The notes beneath the pieces were generated by a model. That model worked only from the letters and a program-made list of their open reading frames with translations. It was not told where the DNA came from and did no database searches. A DNA stretch of 64,000 bases from Roridomyces roridus (taxonomy: Eukaryota > Basidiomycota > Agaricomycetes > Agaricales > Mycenaceae), in contig JARKIF010000077.1 of NCBI GenBank assembly GCA_029378245.1, forward strand, positions 90,947 through 154,946. The letters are read 5' to 3'. Shown in pieces: positions 33,508 through 45,950 of the stretch. Made by a program: the position numbers and the translations under genes. The stretch's first letter is position 1. Every line of letters begins with the position of its first letter.

Positions 33508-33745
33508 GTACTCACTGTAGCCCAGAAAGTCTTTCAGCATCCTACACTTTCCGCCAAGCGCCCATCTCGATTGGACAGCAAAGCACCTCGGGTCCTCGGC
33601 CCTCGACGTCCTTCAAAACGAAACTCTTCGACGCGTAGATTGGTACAGCTCGACTGAATCAAGGACGCGCGAGAACTCGAAAAAATCGACCTTGTGGCTG
33701 TCACTGGCACGGGTTCGGGAGGGTGGCCATTGAAAAGAAAATGAG
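33508..33745 (-). pseudogene. Fragment of the MET17-type gene 5' end
   Basis: Similar at base level to about 19785-20060 of the intact gene. CACTGTAGCCCA(G/A)AAAGTC, CTTCAAAACGAAACTC and GGTTCGGGAGGG are shared in the same order. On the minus strand VPIYAS and SFVLKDVE can still be read, but the start codon is changed and downstream exons are absent. It sits before membrane-protein copy 4 just as the intact gene sits before copy 3. Confidence 0.75.
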
Positions 33746-33866
33746 GGAAGCATTGGGGAGGCCTTTCGCAACCGTGATCGAAGTAGTTGATCGAAGACCT
33801 AGATGCTTGCATCAGACATCCACACAAATTGACACACCCCTAAGTAACCTTTCTCCTCAAACCGTC

Positions 33867-35497
33867 ATGGACCGCCGCCACGGCCGCTCTCTGACAGCAC
33901 TCACCCACAGAACCATCCTCCTCGCACAGTACTTTCTCTGTGGATGTCTTATCGTCACAGCTGTTGCGTGCTTTGAACTGCACAGTCAGACCCTCGTCTA
34001 TTCAGGGCTCCGCGTCTTTTCCGCTAGCTTCTTCGCACTCTGCTTGAGCGCCCTAGCCGACACTGCACCTGTAGGCCTGGAACCCGGGACTCTGATCATC
34101 ATACTGCTCATCCTTGGTAAGTGGATTTCACAGTAGAGGGTATTTGCAGCTCGGATTTCCTGAAATCTCAGAAAATGTTAGCCGGGTCTCAGAAAATGAT
34201 GGTGTGGAGCAAGTGCAAAGAGGTGTTTGCGTACTGTGCGGTATGTTCAGAAATTGGCCACTCCTTGCCCAAAAGCACTCAATCTTGTGTGGGTTCCCGC
34301 TGGTGAGAGCCCTGCAGACTTTTTGCGTCCTAAACTGTAGCTCAGAGCCCGTCCAATCCATTCCGCACACACTTTACGACACATGCTCAGAAAATGATCG
34401 GGTGGAGCTCCCCAATCCCAGCAAAATGTTAGCCGAGTTTCAAGGAGATCAAAACGACGATTTGGCGGGGTGCAAATACCCTCTAGTTTGCGACACTATG
34501 AATTTACCAAAAACGCCTGTAGGCCAACCAAGTGAGACGAATCCGTGGATCGATGGGTGCGAGTACTGCTATGTCTTTGTGCCGATTTTCAGCCTCGTCT
34601 TCATCGCGGCGTGGAACTGGTTTCTCTCCGCAATTGGGCTTGAACACCGTCGGTGGGAACCCCTTTGGCTGCTCGACACCATCGAAGCGTCGTCAGCATT
34701 TCTCGATCGCCTCGCCGCCAGGTTGCGCAGAAATAAGCAGGCCATAAAGGCCCAGTGGAAAAGCAGTGTTCAAAGGCGTTGCAAGGTGCAAGCAGATATC
34801 GAGAAACAAGGAAAAGTAATCGAGAGGGCATCTAGATTCAATGGTAAGCGTCCCGAGTTGAATTCTCTTCGAGTTTCTGACCTTTTTTCAGAACCGAAGC
34901 ACACTACCTCAGGCTGGCTGCCATATTTTTCGCGCAATTTTTGGTCTTTTTTGGTCTACTCAGCGGCGCAGTCATCATGCGTTATTTCCTGCACGATGCC
35001 AAGATCTTCGCCATTTCAAGCATGCTTCTTTGTGTCTTTGCCACGGTGCCACTCGGTATGAGCGCCGCCGCGGAAACTACCCTTCCATGGATGGAGCCCG
35101 AAACTGTCCTGGTCATGATATTCGTCATGGACATGCCAGCTGAATTTCAAGACGCGGAATTCATTAAATATCTGTGCTCACCTGGTTTCGCCATGTTCAT
35201 GATCGCGTATTGGGATTTTCTCATGAGCGAGATCGACCTTGGGCACGTCGATGCAATTGGCTGTCCGAGATCTTGATACCAGTCCTTGAGGTGTCCTCGG
35301 CAGCCTTCAAGCCGTGCTCGGCATTCCTCGGCTTCTTCATCCTCAGGCTTGAGAACAAGGCCGACGAGGTCCAGGAGAGAAGTGGCAAGGTCCAAAAGGG
35401 CGGGAAGGGAGGAACTGCGGAAGGAGCAGGAGCAATCGAACGCAAGTCTGGGAATGATGAGCGTCCCGAGTCGACCACCCTTGATGTGTCTAGCTGA
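33867..35497 (+). pseudogene. Membrane-protein family, copy 4
   Basis: Starts MDRRHGRSLTALTHRT, followed by LLAQYFLCGCLIVTAVACF and a second hydrophobic segment with VGLEPGTLIIILLILG. The second module (34540-34850) has VPIFSLVFIAAWNWFLSAIG and LEHRRWEPLWLLDTIEASSAF. The third (34890-35270) has FLVFFGLLSGAVIMRYF and PWMEPETVLVMIFVMDMPA, which aligns to the retrotransposon insertion site in copy 3. Near 35240 one base appears to be missing (GGGCACGTCG where copy 3 has a CACCGTCG-type sequence), so the last module (WLSEILIPVLEVSSAAF) is out of frame. The first intron region (34117-34505) is oddly long and contains small repeats. Confidence 0.6.
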
Positions 35498-35516
35498 CTT
35501 CGAGTTGCTGAGGTAG

Positions 35517-36571
35517 ACGACGTCCCAGTCGAACCGATGCCCCTCCGATTCGTTTAGTTTTGAGTTTCTCGCTGATTTGAAATCAATGCATCGTCCGTGG
35601 AGTAGAATTTCGTCAGTAATGAAATTTGAAACGAGTCCTCGGCCAAGCACGGCGTTTTCCGCCCCTGGCAAGCTGCGAGATAAGTACGCAGGACAGTGTC
35701 GCAAGCATTTCGGCATCTTGATAACTCGTGTTTAGCGTATCTCTAGGTTCCATTGTTTTCCCCACATAAATTATATTCTTGAATCAATCCACCTTACGTC
35801 GTGACTGGATCCCGAGATTCAAGGGGCCAGCGAGGTCCAAAAGGTGCAAGGAGGTAGTTGGGAACGAGCAGGAGCAACTGAACGCGCAAGTCTGCGGGTT
35901 TACGATCAATGGTGAGCAGCCCGACTCGAATACTCTTGGCATATCTAGTTCAAGTTGCTGAAGCAGACGACCCGCGCAGGAATCGGCAGGATGGATATCC
36001 GCGAGTGGAGAGTCTGTGGAGATGCGCACCCAGGAAGTCCAAGGAATTTGACTCGGAGGCATGCTTACATCCACAGCGTTGTGCAGATATTATTGATGAA
36101 ACCTTCATCTTTGGGAGGAATGTCCTGATTTCTTGGGCTCCCGCCACTATTTGCCGCGATCTGAATCTTGCTCCGACTTCGCGAGGACCAGGGGCGATTC
36201 AAGAATGTGACCATCGACAACTTGAGCTCCGGCGCACGTTCAACGAGGATTTGTCCAAAGGCAGTACCGCCTCATTCAAGTGGATGGGGAGCCTGAGAGC
36301 CGTAGCACAAGTCTTAAGATCTGACCAGGGGATTTGATTGTCTTGATTTTTACTGGAAAGGCTGGGGGCTTGCCAATCGTTTTGTTGTCGTTATGTATCG
36401 TGCATGAAGCCTGCATGAATGAGCATCGAGAGTAGTCCATTAATTCAGCCATGAGCGTCAGGATCGAGAGGAGATCTGATGATCATTGATGTGAATCATA
36501 ACACTTCACCTTGACCCGATGCGGCGATGCCGTTTTGTTTCTTGCACCCCTGAATTCCCCTACCGAAGCTA
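35517..36571. other. Degenerate tail repeats, no gene recognised
   Basis: Contains a further copy of the membrane-family tail (about 35806-35915: GAGGTCCAAAAGG-TGCAAGGAGGTAG, then GAACGAGCAGGAGCAA) without the hydrophobic modules. The rest shows an open frame of about 140 codons (35909-36337) with no recognisable motif. Confidence 0.5.
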
Positions 36572-37945
36572 ATGCAACATTCGGCTGAACCACTCTACGT
36601 TGAACGCTCGGCCTCGATGCAGCAAAATACTGCCATCTCGTTGTTGAAGCGGATCCCACCCGAAATGGTGGCCGAAATCTTCTCTTTGACGGTGCCGTCG
36701 CCTTGGGAAATGGCGGGCTTTAGATCCAGAGAAAAACATAGTCCATGGATTTTGGGGCACATATGCAGTCGCTGGAGAGCCGTAGCTCTTTCGACGCCTT
36801 CCTTGTGGTCCCTCATCTGCCTCCCAAGCAAAGGAAACGCGGACCCACTACCCCTGATCGAAACTCAGCTGCAGCGTGCTCACTTGCTCAAGATCCATTT
36901 CTATGGATCTTGACCATACGACCCTTCCTATACCGCGCAGATCGAACGCTTTGCGGTGCTTTGCAAGCACTCTGCCCGCTGGGAGGAGTTTAATGTCGAC
37001 TTGACCGCCGAATTGGCTCCCCATATGGCGGCGCTTCATGACGGCCTTCCTGCGCTTCGCAGGCTGTGGGTGCGCTGGTATCTTTCGGACGACGTCGCAA
37101 AGAGGTCCCTCCGATGTCTCGCGACGGCATTTTCCCTCGTGGACGTGGCCATGATCCAGAGGGGCAGCGGACGTGTCTGGCCCGTCAGCCTTCCCGCTTC
37201 TCACCTTACTTCCTACCGAATCCATTGCTCCTGGACCGACCATGAGGCCATCCTGAAGTTGGCGCCGAATATTACAGAGGCCAGGATCACGATTCCTGCC
37301 GATCCGAGGGAATTGCCGGAACCTGGAAATCAACGTGAACCCATCGTCATGCCACATCTGCGACGTCTGTTCATCTTCCCCTCCAATCTTTTGGAGTACC
37401 TGAGGGCTCCCGGTCTGATCGACATAGCCCTGTTTACGCGACGACTCCGAGTTCACGATGTAGACGCCTTTTGCGAGCGTTCGGCGTGTTCCCTGAAACG
37501 CTTTTGCCTTGAAGGGCTGCCGAACGTCAATGAGACGGCAGAAATCCTCAACAACCATCCCTCTATCATCGGCATCGCTCTTGTATTCACCCACGGCACT
37601 CGGTACGCGCTCAGAGCCAGCTTGGATTCCCACTTAGAGCTCTTGACCCTCGGGAACAGCGCGCCCGCCGTTGTTGCCCCAGACCTGCAAGAAATCTCTT
37701 TCGGAGCGCGAAAGCAATTCAAAGTCAATTACCCTCTCTTCCTACGGATGTTGCAGTCCCGTAAAACGGGGCCACACCGCGCTCTCCATGCTGCCGCACT
37801 TCTCACCACTTTCGCATCCGATCTAGATGTGGCAACTCTGTCCACACTGAAAGAGGCTGGAGTGGAGCTGTCGGTGGATTCAGAGACGAACGATGTACTG
37901 AGGCGCATGGAGGAGTGGACGAACGCAACTCCGTGGGTTTGTTGA
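36572..37945 (+). pseudogene. F-box/LRR-like protein with one in-frame TGA
   Basis: Paralogue of the F-box gene at 15967-17524. It starts MQHSAEPLYVERSAS, with F-box core LLKRIPPEMVAEIFSLTVPS, then SPWILGHICSRWRAVALSTPSLWSLI. TGA at 36911-36913 follows FYGS. The same frame goes on (YDPSYTAQIERFAVLCKHSARWEEF) and stays open for over 340 codons through LALKLAPNITEARI-like leucine-rich sequence (here LKLAPNITEARITI) and NYPLFLRMLQSRKTG to the end at 37945. Only this one codon interrupts an otherwise normal gene of about 457 codons. Probably a very young pseudogene; readthrough is the alternative. Confidence 0.75.
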
Positions 37946-38195
37946 GTCTCGCGCGTTCACTTCGAACCGCATGTATAACCTATGTATAATTAATCTCAGA
38001 GAAGAGATTAACGCGACGCCGTGACCTTTCACATATGTGATTGTTCATTGCCAACGCGCCAAGATAATGGTCGGGATTGAAGAAACTTGATGCAAACGTG
38101 GCTGTATTTGGCCACCACGCCCTAGGAAGGAAGTTGATTCAAACATTCACAGAAAAATTGAAACACCCCTAAGTAACCTTTCTCCTCAAGCCGTC

Positions 38196-38783
38196 ATGCG
38201 TTCCATACAGCGTCTTCGAACCGTGTTCAGAGCCCGAAATAACTTCGCTCTCGCACAACTCTCGCTCTCTGGATGTCTCATCGTCGGCGCAGCTGCCATG
38301 CATGACAGCGACTTGGAGGGTCAGACCTTTAGGGCTCAGCTTCTTTGCCGTTGGTTTCTTGTTACTCTATCTGAGCGCTCTGGTCGACATTACACCTCCA
38401 TTTCTGGAACCCGGGACTCTGATTGGCATATTGCTAATGCTTGGCAAGTTAACTTCACAGTCTGCGACTTTATGAATTTAATAGAAGCGCGTGCAGGCCA
38501 CCCAACTGATACGAGGCCATGGATCAAGGAGTGGAAGTTTAACTTTGTCGTCGGACCGATCTTCACCCTCGTCTTCATCAGGTTGTGGAACTCGATTATC
38601 CCCGCAATGGGGCTCAAACACCGCCGATGGGAACTCACTTGGCTGCTCGACATCTTTGAGGCGTTGTCGGCATTCTTCAGTTGCCTCTGCGCAAGGTTGC
38701 GCAGCGGGACCGAGGCTAGCGAGACCAGAAAGGCCCCCAGATTGGCCCAAGGAGTCATCAAGGCCCACAAGAGAAATAATTGA
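38196..38783 (+). pseudogene. Membrane-protein family, copy 5
   Basis: Starts MRSIQRLRTVFRARNN with LAQLSLSGCLIVGAAAM. In the middle (about 38325-38460) the conserved hydrophobic segment FFAVGFLLLYLSALV and LEPGTLIGILLMLG lie in another frame, so a base was gained or lost near 38325. The second module is in frame again: VVGPIFTLVFIRLWNSII and LKHRRWELTWLLDIFEALSAF, then a basic end. Upstream sequence is shared with copies 3 and 4. Confidence 0.6.
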
Positions 38784-39536
38784 GCGCGAGTGTGGGACAA
38801 TATCCAATGGTGAGCGTTTCAAGTTACAGTTGAATGTCCTCAAAGGTCAACTTGCTTCATGTTGCTCAAGTGACAGACGTCCGTGTTTAGTAGTCTTGAG
38901 ATTGTATTGTCTTTTTGAAATACATAAATCCACCGTACGTGAGTTCCTGGAGGATAAACCAGGTCCAAAAGGTGCAAGGAGGTAGTGAGTGAGGAACGAG
39001 CGCTGGGTTTACATTCAATGGCGAGAATCCCGAGTCGAATGCTATTGCCATATCTACTTCATCCTATGTTCTTGCATCGTCCCTCGGAAAAGCGAGTATC
39101 AAATTTGAAGTAGCTCGTGCAGACGAGGCATTAGTGTACTGCGAGGAGCGAGTGTCGTGTTTTGGGTCGAATTGTACAAATTTTTCGTTGGCACTGGATA
39201 GAACTTGGATAAGATTTGATGTGGAATAGTTGGCGATATAGTGGCAAGGTGCTGGGAGAGTTAGGTATGGGAAGGAACAAGTCCGAGTCGAACGGAACAA
39301 GAGGTGATCAAGAGGCTCTCCAGCCGAATCTTTCATCACGACTCCATTGTGCTCTTCCTTTCACGCACTCTCTCCCCGGCGATGCCCCGACATTCGATGC
39401 GCGGCTGTCCATGGTCGTCCCCTCACCGGCACCGGGCTCCAGGAATACAGCGCCTCGTCTGTTTACCGAGCAAGATCTGTGATTGGTAAGATTCTTTCAT
39501 TTCAGGCCCAAACGAAACTTTCTCCAGAAAACGAAC
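38784..39536. other. Family tail remnant and promoter of next gene
   Basis: At about 38955-39050 another degenerate copy of the membrane-family tail (CCAGGTCCAAAAGGTGCAAG) is visible. The remainder has no gene I can support and leads into the SR-rich membrane-protein gene. Confidence 0.5.
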
Positions 39537-42500
39537 ATGGACCGAACGAGGGGAAGAACGCCATTCTCGCGCTCTGGGAGACGCGTAACGCTGGACGACA
39601 ATCCAGCGTGGCAGCAGCCGGGCAGCGTGCCCTTGCCAAATCTTCCGACTGGAAATCCGTGGCCGGCGCCCACCACAGGATTCGGATGGGACCACACTCC
39701 TCAATATCCTGAGGAGCCGTTCGTCGCTGTCAACCCGTTCGAGCAGAAGCGTCGGTGGGGTCGTGCGTCGCGTCCGAATCACCAACCATCCGCGCCAGTC
39801 GTACCTGGAGAGCCGGTGCCTCTTCCTGGGCCTTCGCAGTATCCTGCAGGCGTGCCCATGTTCACTGCGCCCCCAGCCCCCCAATTTTCTTTTTCGAACA
39901 ACGCTGGCTCTCCGGAGGCAAGGCATGGCTGGGAGAATGTTGCCAGGCCGCATACAGCGCCGGAACCACATCCGCCTACTGTCGTAGAAATACCTCGCCC
40001 AGATATGTCACGCCGATCTCGTTCGAGCAGTCGCTCGCATCATGCACGAGTTTCCTCGCGGCGCTCGCGCATCCCATCGTCACCCACAAGTGCTCCTCGT
40101 GTAGAATCGCCGCAGACTGAGGCGGGATCGCTGGCAGGCTCCGTCGTATCAGACCCTCCTCTGGTCCAGCCCGGAGCTTTGATCTTAAGGCACCGCTCTT
40201 CCCACTCCAGAAGTTCGCAGGACTCGTACCCTCGGCCGTATGAATCTCGATCCAGCTATCCGCGTCTTTCCAGGGGCAGGGGCCGATCTGGGCGAGGGAG
40301 CCGCACACCTCCTCGGTCTCGTAGTCGCTCCAATTCTCGGCACGAAGGCCCGGGCGAGCTCGTCCCCATTCCATCGGGACATCTAGCTCGTCGGCACTCT
40401 GGGTCCCGGTCACGCAGTGGCTCCAGAGAGAGTCGTTCTCCCAATGTAGACCCTTCAACGGGTGAGGAACCGGCCATGGTGGCTCGTCCCCATCGGCGCC
40501 TTTCTAGGTCTCCACGCAGCCGCTCTCCCTCTTCCCGTCGATCTAGTCGCAGTCCTTCACGAAGTCGCTCCCCACGTCCCCCTCGTCATTCATACCAACA
40601 TGGTCGGAACAATCCATTCGTACCTCCTCCCGTCGTTCCACCTCTACCTCCTGTCGTTCCACCTCTACCTCCATTCGTTCCACCTATGTGGAATGCAAAT
40701 ATGCCACAAGTGCAACCGAACCCAACAATGCCTACCTTCCCGGCCGCTGGCATGAAATATGAGCCTGAGGCAAGCTTCTCATCACTGCCTCCCCCCGTGA
40801 CGGCCAGCACCACGCTCGCAAACAGCTTCGGTGACACGATCCAAGATATCATATTTTCCGCATTGATATTTATCCTGGATGTTATCCCCCGGCAGCTCTA
40901 TCTGCACTTTCTCCTCCGCATCCCATCAATGTACTTCACTCGCGTGACCCGTATCTTCGAGGACGCCCAGCTCAGCTTGCCTGACATCAAGAAAATGGCA
41001 CGCGCGCGAGCGGAGCAGTGGAATCCAGCCGAGCCCGAAAATCCGAGATGGCCGACCACTTTTATGCAACAATTGCCCAACGTGAACACGGAGCCTCTTC
41101 CTCGCAGTTTACTCGTCTTCCGCTCGAATTGGGACAACTTTATCGACGATTTGATGAGCGAGTGGCAGACACTTAATATCGTGTCGGTGTTACTGATGTC
41201 GTGAGTTGCTTTCATTTGCTAGCTCTGCTGTCAATTCTCATCCTTTCCCTCAAGAGCCATCCTCACGATGCTCCAAATCGACTCGGCGTCTCACCCCATA
41301 ATACGCACCTCAGCGCTGTTTTCGTTGATCTGTGCTCTTATGAGTCTTTTGTATGGCTGTGTTTACATCATTCGGTTTGGGTCGATGCGCAAGATGTATA
41401 AAGCGAGTAGCTTTGCAGAGGTATTGTATAGCTTCTTTTCTGGTCACTTTTACTCAATGCGCACCCAGGAAGCTCAAAAAAGTACGACAAGTATTTGGTG
41501 GAATGTGTGGGTAATGCTCGCGATGGTGAGTTGGTCTCTTAAGCGACTGGATTCATACTGACCTGTTTCAAGCCGACAGTTTGGTTAGCCTGGTCAGTAC
41601 CTCACTATTCTACTTTTCATTTAACCGACTCCTTTGACAGGGCCATGATCCTGTTCTTCGTGTGCATCATGTCCTTTGTGTGGTTGACAGGATCCACCAA
41701 CAGTCCAACCGACGTCGTCTTATCCCCACGCGCCGCACTGGGCGTCCGCGTCGCTCTTACGGCCGTATTCTCCCTGGGTCTCGTCTATTTCGTGCTTATC
41801 GTCGAGACGTTCCACCGCTATGGTGATCCGCTGGACCGGGAGTGGATGCGGCGAGTGAATGAGTGGAGTAGGGAAGTTTGGGCTACGCCGTACGTCTATG
41901 GCCAGACGGCTCCCCCCCCTCCTCCTCCTCCGCCCATGCAGCCGGTCTACGTGCAGTCGCAAGTGGTTAGAGTCCCCCCTTCTCCCAGCTCAAGCCGCCC
42001 GTCCTTCGTTCCTCGGAGCGTGACTCCTGAGACGGGACATAGAGACCGCCCTAGATCGGTCTTCGTCGAGCCCACCGATGCTCCCAGCATGCCACATCCC
42101 AGGATGCCACAACCTCCCCCAGTGCCACCCCAGTCTTCGTTTCCCGCATCGCAGCAACCTTCCGGTGATGAAGGGCCTTTCAATCTCATGCGATTGGGAT
42201 ACAACGATGTCGAGGCGAGTCTGCTCACCCCGCCGTGGGTAGAGACGGTGGATACCGAGGATTTACGTCGATTTGTTGTCGTATGTCGGCGGTTTACGTC
42301 ATCTTCTGTGGCTGACCAACCACCTATTTACAGGATATCTCGTCCGCTTGGCATAGACGACTTGCGTCGGGGAATGGAGAGGGAGAGGATGCGGATGCGG
42401 ATGTAGATCTTGCGCCCCTATCGCCGCCAGACGTTCCTTCACCAGATCAGGCTGGTCAGGAAGAATCAGTCACGCCCTCGGAGGACTCGAGTTCTTCACA

Positions 42501-42828
42501 TGGGCGTGTCCGGCCATCGAACGCACTCGTCATTTTCTCTCCTACATCGAATGAACACGGCACCTCCCTCATCCTGAAGAGTCGTCGACCTTCGCCCGAG
42601 TCCCCCTATATTCAGTACCCCTCACCTCCTTCATGGTCCACTCTCACGGGCCCGAACAACATTCACGAGTTTATCGCATTGTGGAACGAGCGGTATTTCC
42701 ATCTGCGGGGTATGCAAGTGTCTCTGGTACTGCCAGATGATGGGGGTCCCGGTTATGTGGTTAGTTTGGGTCGACGGCGGGCAGGCTTTGCTTTGGGTTC
42801 TACGGATGTCCAGCTGATTGCTATGTAG
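39537..42828 (+). CDS. SR-rich multi-pass membrane protein, Agaricomycete family
   Basis: Start chosen at ATG 39537 (MDRTRGRTPFSRSG). The first exon (to 41200) encodes a Pro-rich part and a long Ser/Arg-rich region (RSSSRSHHARVSSRR; SRSPRSRSPSSRRSSRSPS) resembling splicing-factor RS domains, followed by repeats of PPLPPVVP. Hydrophobic segments then begin (DIIFSALIFILDVI). Introns at 41201-41254, 41421-41470, about 41525-41571, about 41594-41639 and 42281-42333 join exons with SALFSLICALMSLLYGCVYIIRFG, AQKSTTSIWWNVWVMLAM, AMILFFVCIMSFVWL and AVFSLGLVYFVLIVETF. Four or five membrane segments in total. The C-terminal half is soluble and Pro/Ser-rich. I recognise the membrane part as a recurrent mushroom family without known function. 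The frame is intact. Confidence 0.7.
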
Positions 42829-43044
42829 TTCGATGGAGTGTGCGCCTGATACGTAACATTCTCGTAGCCTGAAGAAATCAGCGGGACATGTACTGTAGAC
42901 CCAGATTTGTAAGACCCTTGAAGGAGGGTAGGTCATGCAAAGATGGGCGTCGACGCACACAGCGTCCTTCTCGTGTTACAAGACTATTTACTCCTACATA
43001 CGATAATTTTATTAAATTTTATTTATTGTCCATCGGCCTGCGAC

Positions 43045-44503
43045 TCAATCTGTGCCCTCAACGCTGTCCACAGTAATCCGAGTCCCATTCCCCCGATCCA
43101 CTGTGGTTTCCTTATCCCATGTAACCGAAGTCAAGCGCTTATTACCTGGCGGCATCTCCCGATCCTCCTCCTCCTCTGCAGCGATTGTAGTCGAAATCCC
43201 CGTCATGCCCAATTCTACAGGCGCAACGATCCCCGTACCCCTCGTTGTAACGCCCCCCTTGCTGAACCAAGGCCGGCTGTTAAACCTCAATGATGTAGTC
43301 TGCCGCCCCACCGGGTCCGAGTCGTCTTCATCTCGAGCGAGGTTGATTAATCGGGCGATGACGATTGGCAGGTTGGCTACGATGAGGCTGAGGCTGTTCT
43401 GCGTGCAATGGATTTTTAGATGGGAGAAATGAAAGAGAGGAAGCGTAGTTACCTCTACCAGGGCAGAGATGAGTACTTTGACACCACCACGTCGAAGGAT
43501 GAATGCTGCGTGGACTAGAGAGACCTGCGTCAAATGAATTAGTGAGCCAAGGAAAGTTGGAAGGCCAAGAGAGCCAGCCACGCACGATGGTTGTAACGAC
43601 GCAGGTCGAGAAGATGATGGTCAATTTTCGGCGTAGTGCCTTGTCTGCCAGGTGCCGGAAGAGTGGGATGGGCGCAATCAGGAGTATCGAGTCGGCGATC
43701 ACGTCCGCTGAACGTGGAATTTCAGTCTTTGTATAAAGGCCCAAGGAAGAACTGCAAGTACTCACTCACTAGCTGACATATCGCAACCTGCAACGGTAAT
43801 CGACATTGTGGATTTGGCGCGTTCTTCCAGGAGGGTTCTGGCTCGCAGACCCATAGGAGCTGCGCGAGGAGGAAGAGGGCGGCGACTACGAACGCTACGG
43901 CGACCCAGAATAGTCGCTTGCGGCTATCCTGGGATGGATCGATTCGGACGATACTGTAGAGGATGCTTAATCTGGATGCCCTGTGGGCGGCTTAGCAACG
44001 AGGTATCAAAGTAAATATGAGGGGTTGGGACATACCAGATGATCGCGTAGAAAGTGGCCGCCATGAGATAGTACGCTGTCGTAAATTTAGGACTAGTCTC
44101 GTTGCTTATTAGACGTTGACTAACCGGCGACCCGCGCTGTCTTTGATAGGTGATTCGGCACGGGAACCTGGCGGGGTTGGGCATCAGAGGTGCTGCAGCC
44201 GCTCCAAGGAAGATATGGAGCATACGTGCAGAAATACAGACACGTCTTGTATGATGAGCGAGAGAAAGGCAAACAGAGCCCAACCATCATCTGCACGGTA
44301 TCTGCCATGGCGTTTGTATAGCCTGGTAGCAATGAGAGAAAGTTGGATGGAGGTTTTTGGGGCTCACCGGTAAATCGTCGTTCCAAAGGCAAAGAAACTG
44401 CACGTCGCGCCGGTGACTAGCAACAGAGATTGGAAGCTGTTCCCTGAAGCAAGGCAGTAGACGTACTTTTCAGTTGCACGAGAGGGTCGTTGGGGTCGAT
44501 CAT
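43045..44503 (-). CDS. Rhodopsin-like integral membrane protein (fungal 7TM family)
   Basis: Multi-pass plasma-membrane-type protein related to fungal rhodopsin-domain/Pth11-like proteins; its ligand is unknown. ATG 44503 opens MIDPNDPLVQLK. Short introns lead to ATCSFFAFGTTIYR, then YKRHGRYRADDGWALFAFLSLI, then AYYLMAATFYAIIW, SRLSILYSIVRIDPSQDSRK, WVAVAFVVAALFLLAQLLWV and CEPEPSWKNAPNPQC. Next come VTDVIADSILLIAPIPLF, TIIFSTCVVTTIVSLVHAAF and SLIVANLPIVIARLI. The C-terminal tail is soluble and acidic (AAEEEEDREM) and ends VDSVEGTD. About seven hydrophobic segments are visible and the frame is intact. The start of a second member (MIDPQDPLIELK) lies at 63778. Confidence 0.75.
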
Positions 44504-44948
44504 TAGGTGGTAGAAAAGCTGAGGTGGATTCCACCAGCCCACATGGCCATAGATGTATATAATGACCACGCTAAACGGTGTTGTCCTGATGGAGGTTTGC
44601 CAGCATGTCTACAGCTGGCCGCGGAAATGAAGCACTTTGGAGCCTATTCATGGCGTCGTCGAGCATAGGCAGTATCCGGAGAGGCTCGAGAATGTGCTTT
44701 TGAGGGTGCAAGAGGAGGCAGAGGGGGAAGCAAGGGCAAGCGGAGTGCCAATAAACACCGACGATTATATTTGGACATCGGCAAGTTCTGCTGTCGCAAT
44801 GGGAACGGGCTGAGCCACGCCAAGACGGGATGTGTACTGATGTGTAGAGCGGACACTCTGAAGAACTGTGGGAAGTCAAAAAGAAGACGCTGAGTCTTCT
44901 GAACCCCAGGCGATCTGATTTGTCAACTACCATCACTGATGCAATCAA

Positions 44949-45016
44949 ACGCGTTCCTCGAGCCGGGGATTCCATGCTGAATTTCAACAGACGCGTCTCG
45001 ACGCGTCGTAACGCGT
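44949..45016. promoter_or_regulatory. Cluster of four ACGCGT (MCB-like) sites
   Basis: ACGCGT at 44949-44954, 44991-44996, 45001-45006 and 45011-45016. In fungi ACGCGT is the MluI cell-cycle box bound by MBF at G1/S. The cluster lies 160-225 bp upstream of the small secreted-protein gene at 45174. Binding is inferred only. Confidence 0.5.
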
Positions 45017-45121
45017 GTTACCCTGGCTGAAGTCTGGAATTCAGGAACGCGACATCGGCTGGGCCAAGAGTTGCCTTGCCACCGGATCAGCAGCCACACG
45101 TCGCGGTGATACTCGGATGGG

Positions 45122-45131
45122 AGTATATAAA
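45122..45131 (+). promoter_or_regulatory. TATA box
   Basis: AGTATATAAA lies about 45 bp before the ATG of the secreted-protein gene, a plausible core promoter position for a fungal gene with a short leader. Confidence 0.55.
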
Positions 45132-45173
45132 CCGGCAACTTTCCTCTTGTGAAAAAGCCCACTGAAACCGTCC

Positions 45174-45877
45174 ATGTTCCTCACTGCTGCCACGCTACTT
45201 TGGACGCTCGCTGCCGCCGCGACAACCATCCCTGCGCGGGACGTTGCTGCCTCGGTCTTGCCGCAAAACCTCACTGTCACGGCTCTAGTCGGAAAGAACG
45301 GCGCCTCGGCGCTTGAGTGAGTATGGCTCCGATCCGTGAGAAAGATAGGCTAATGTAGATTCAAGATGCTGGGCCTTGACCCCTGCATTCGCGCAGAGCA
45401 CTGCGACAGGCACAGTCGGCGCGCTGTCTTTCACGCATCTCGGGGCTACCACGAACACGAGCAGCTATGCACTCTTCACACAGCTCACGAATGCTGGGCT
45501 GCATAATGCTCCTGCTCCACAGTACGTTGGGCTTGTCCGTCGATCGCATACAAGCTAACCGGAATCAGATACGTTATAGTCCTCACCGGCGAGGGAGAGC
45601 TGTCGTTCCCGTCGGCGGACCCGGCTGATTCGAGCCTCACGGGGAACTATACCCTGTCTGCGGGTGACATACTCATGGCGGTGGACACTGCAGACACCAG
45701 CACACGGGGACACAAGTAAGGCTGGCTGGCTGACCATCGGCAATTCAGGGTCACTGACATGTTTCATCTAGCACGGTGTGGCAAGCGGGCTCTTCTGCGC
45801 TTCAGATGCCCTTCGATGGGCCCGTACCGAACCATGTCGTCCTGCACGACGGCGGTTGCGAGCGGCCGCACATGTGA
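45174..45877 (+). CDS. Small secreted protein, cupin-like
   Basis: ATG 45174 opens a clear signal peptide (MFLTAATLLWTLAAAAT). Four exons are joined by introns at 45317-45365, about 45522-45568 and about 45718-45771. The mature part has ECWALTPAFAQSTATGT, GALSFTHLG, QYVIVLTGEGELSFPSAD and GDILMAVDTADTSTRGHN, ending MPFDGPVPNHVVLHDGGC. The order glycine-turn, GDILMAVDTAD and His pair recalls a small cupin barrel, though I am not certain of the fold. About 175 residues. It is probably extracellular. A TATA box and ACGCGT sites lie upstream; a MITE starts 74 bp after the stop codon. Confidence 0.7.
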
Positions 45878-45950
45878 TATGTACGGCGATCTTCTGGTAT
45901 CAGTGGCGATGCGTGCCTGGGAAGCCCTTAAAAGTAAAATCCAAAATGTA

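Noticed and set aside
42281..42333. In-frame reading through this segment of the SR-rich gene to a stop at 42406
   Set aside because: A GTATG donor and ACAG acceptor define an intron. Splicing continues the protein to 42828 with family-like sequence.
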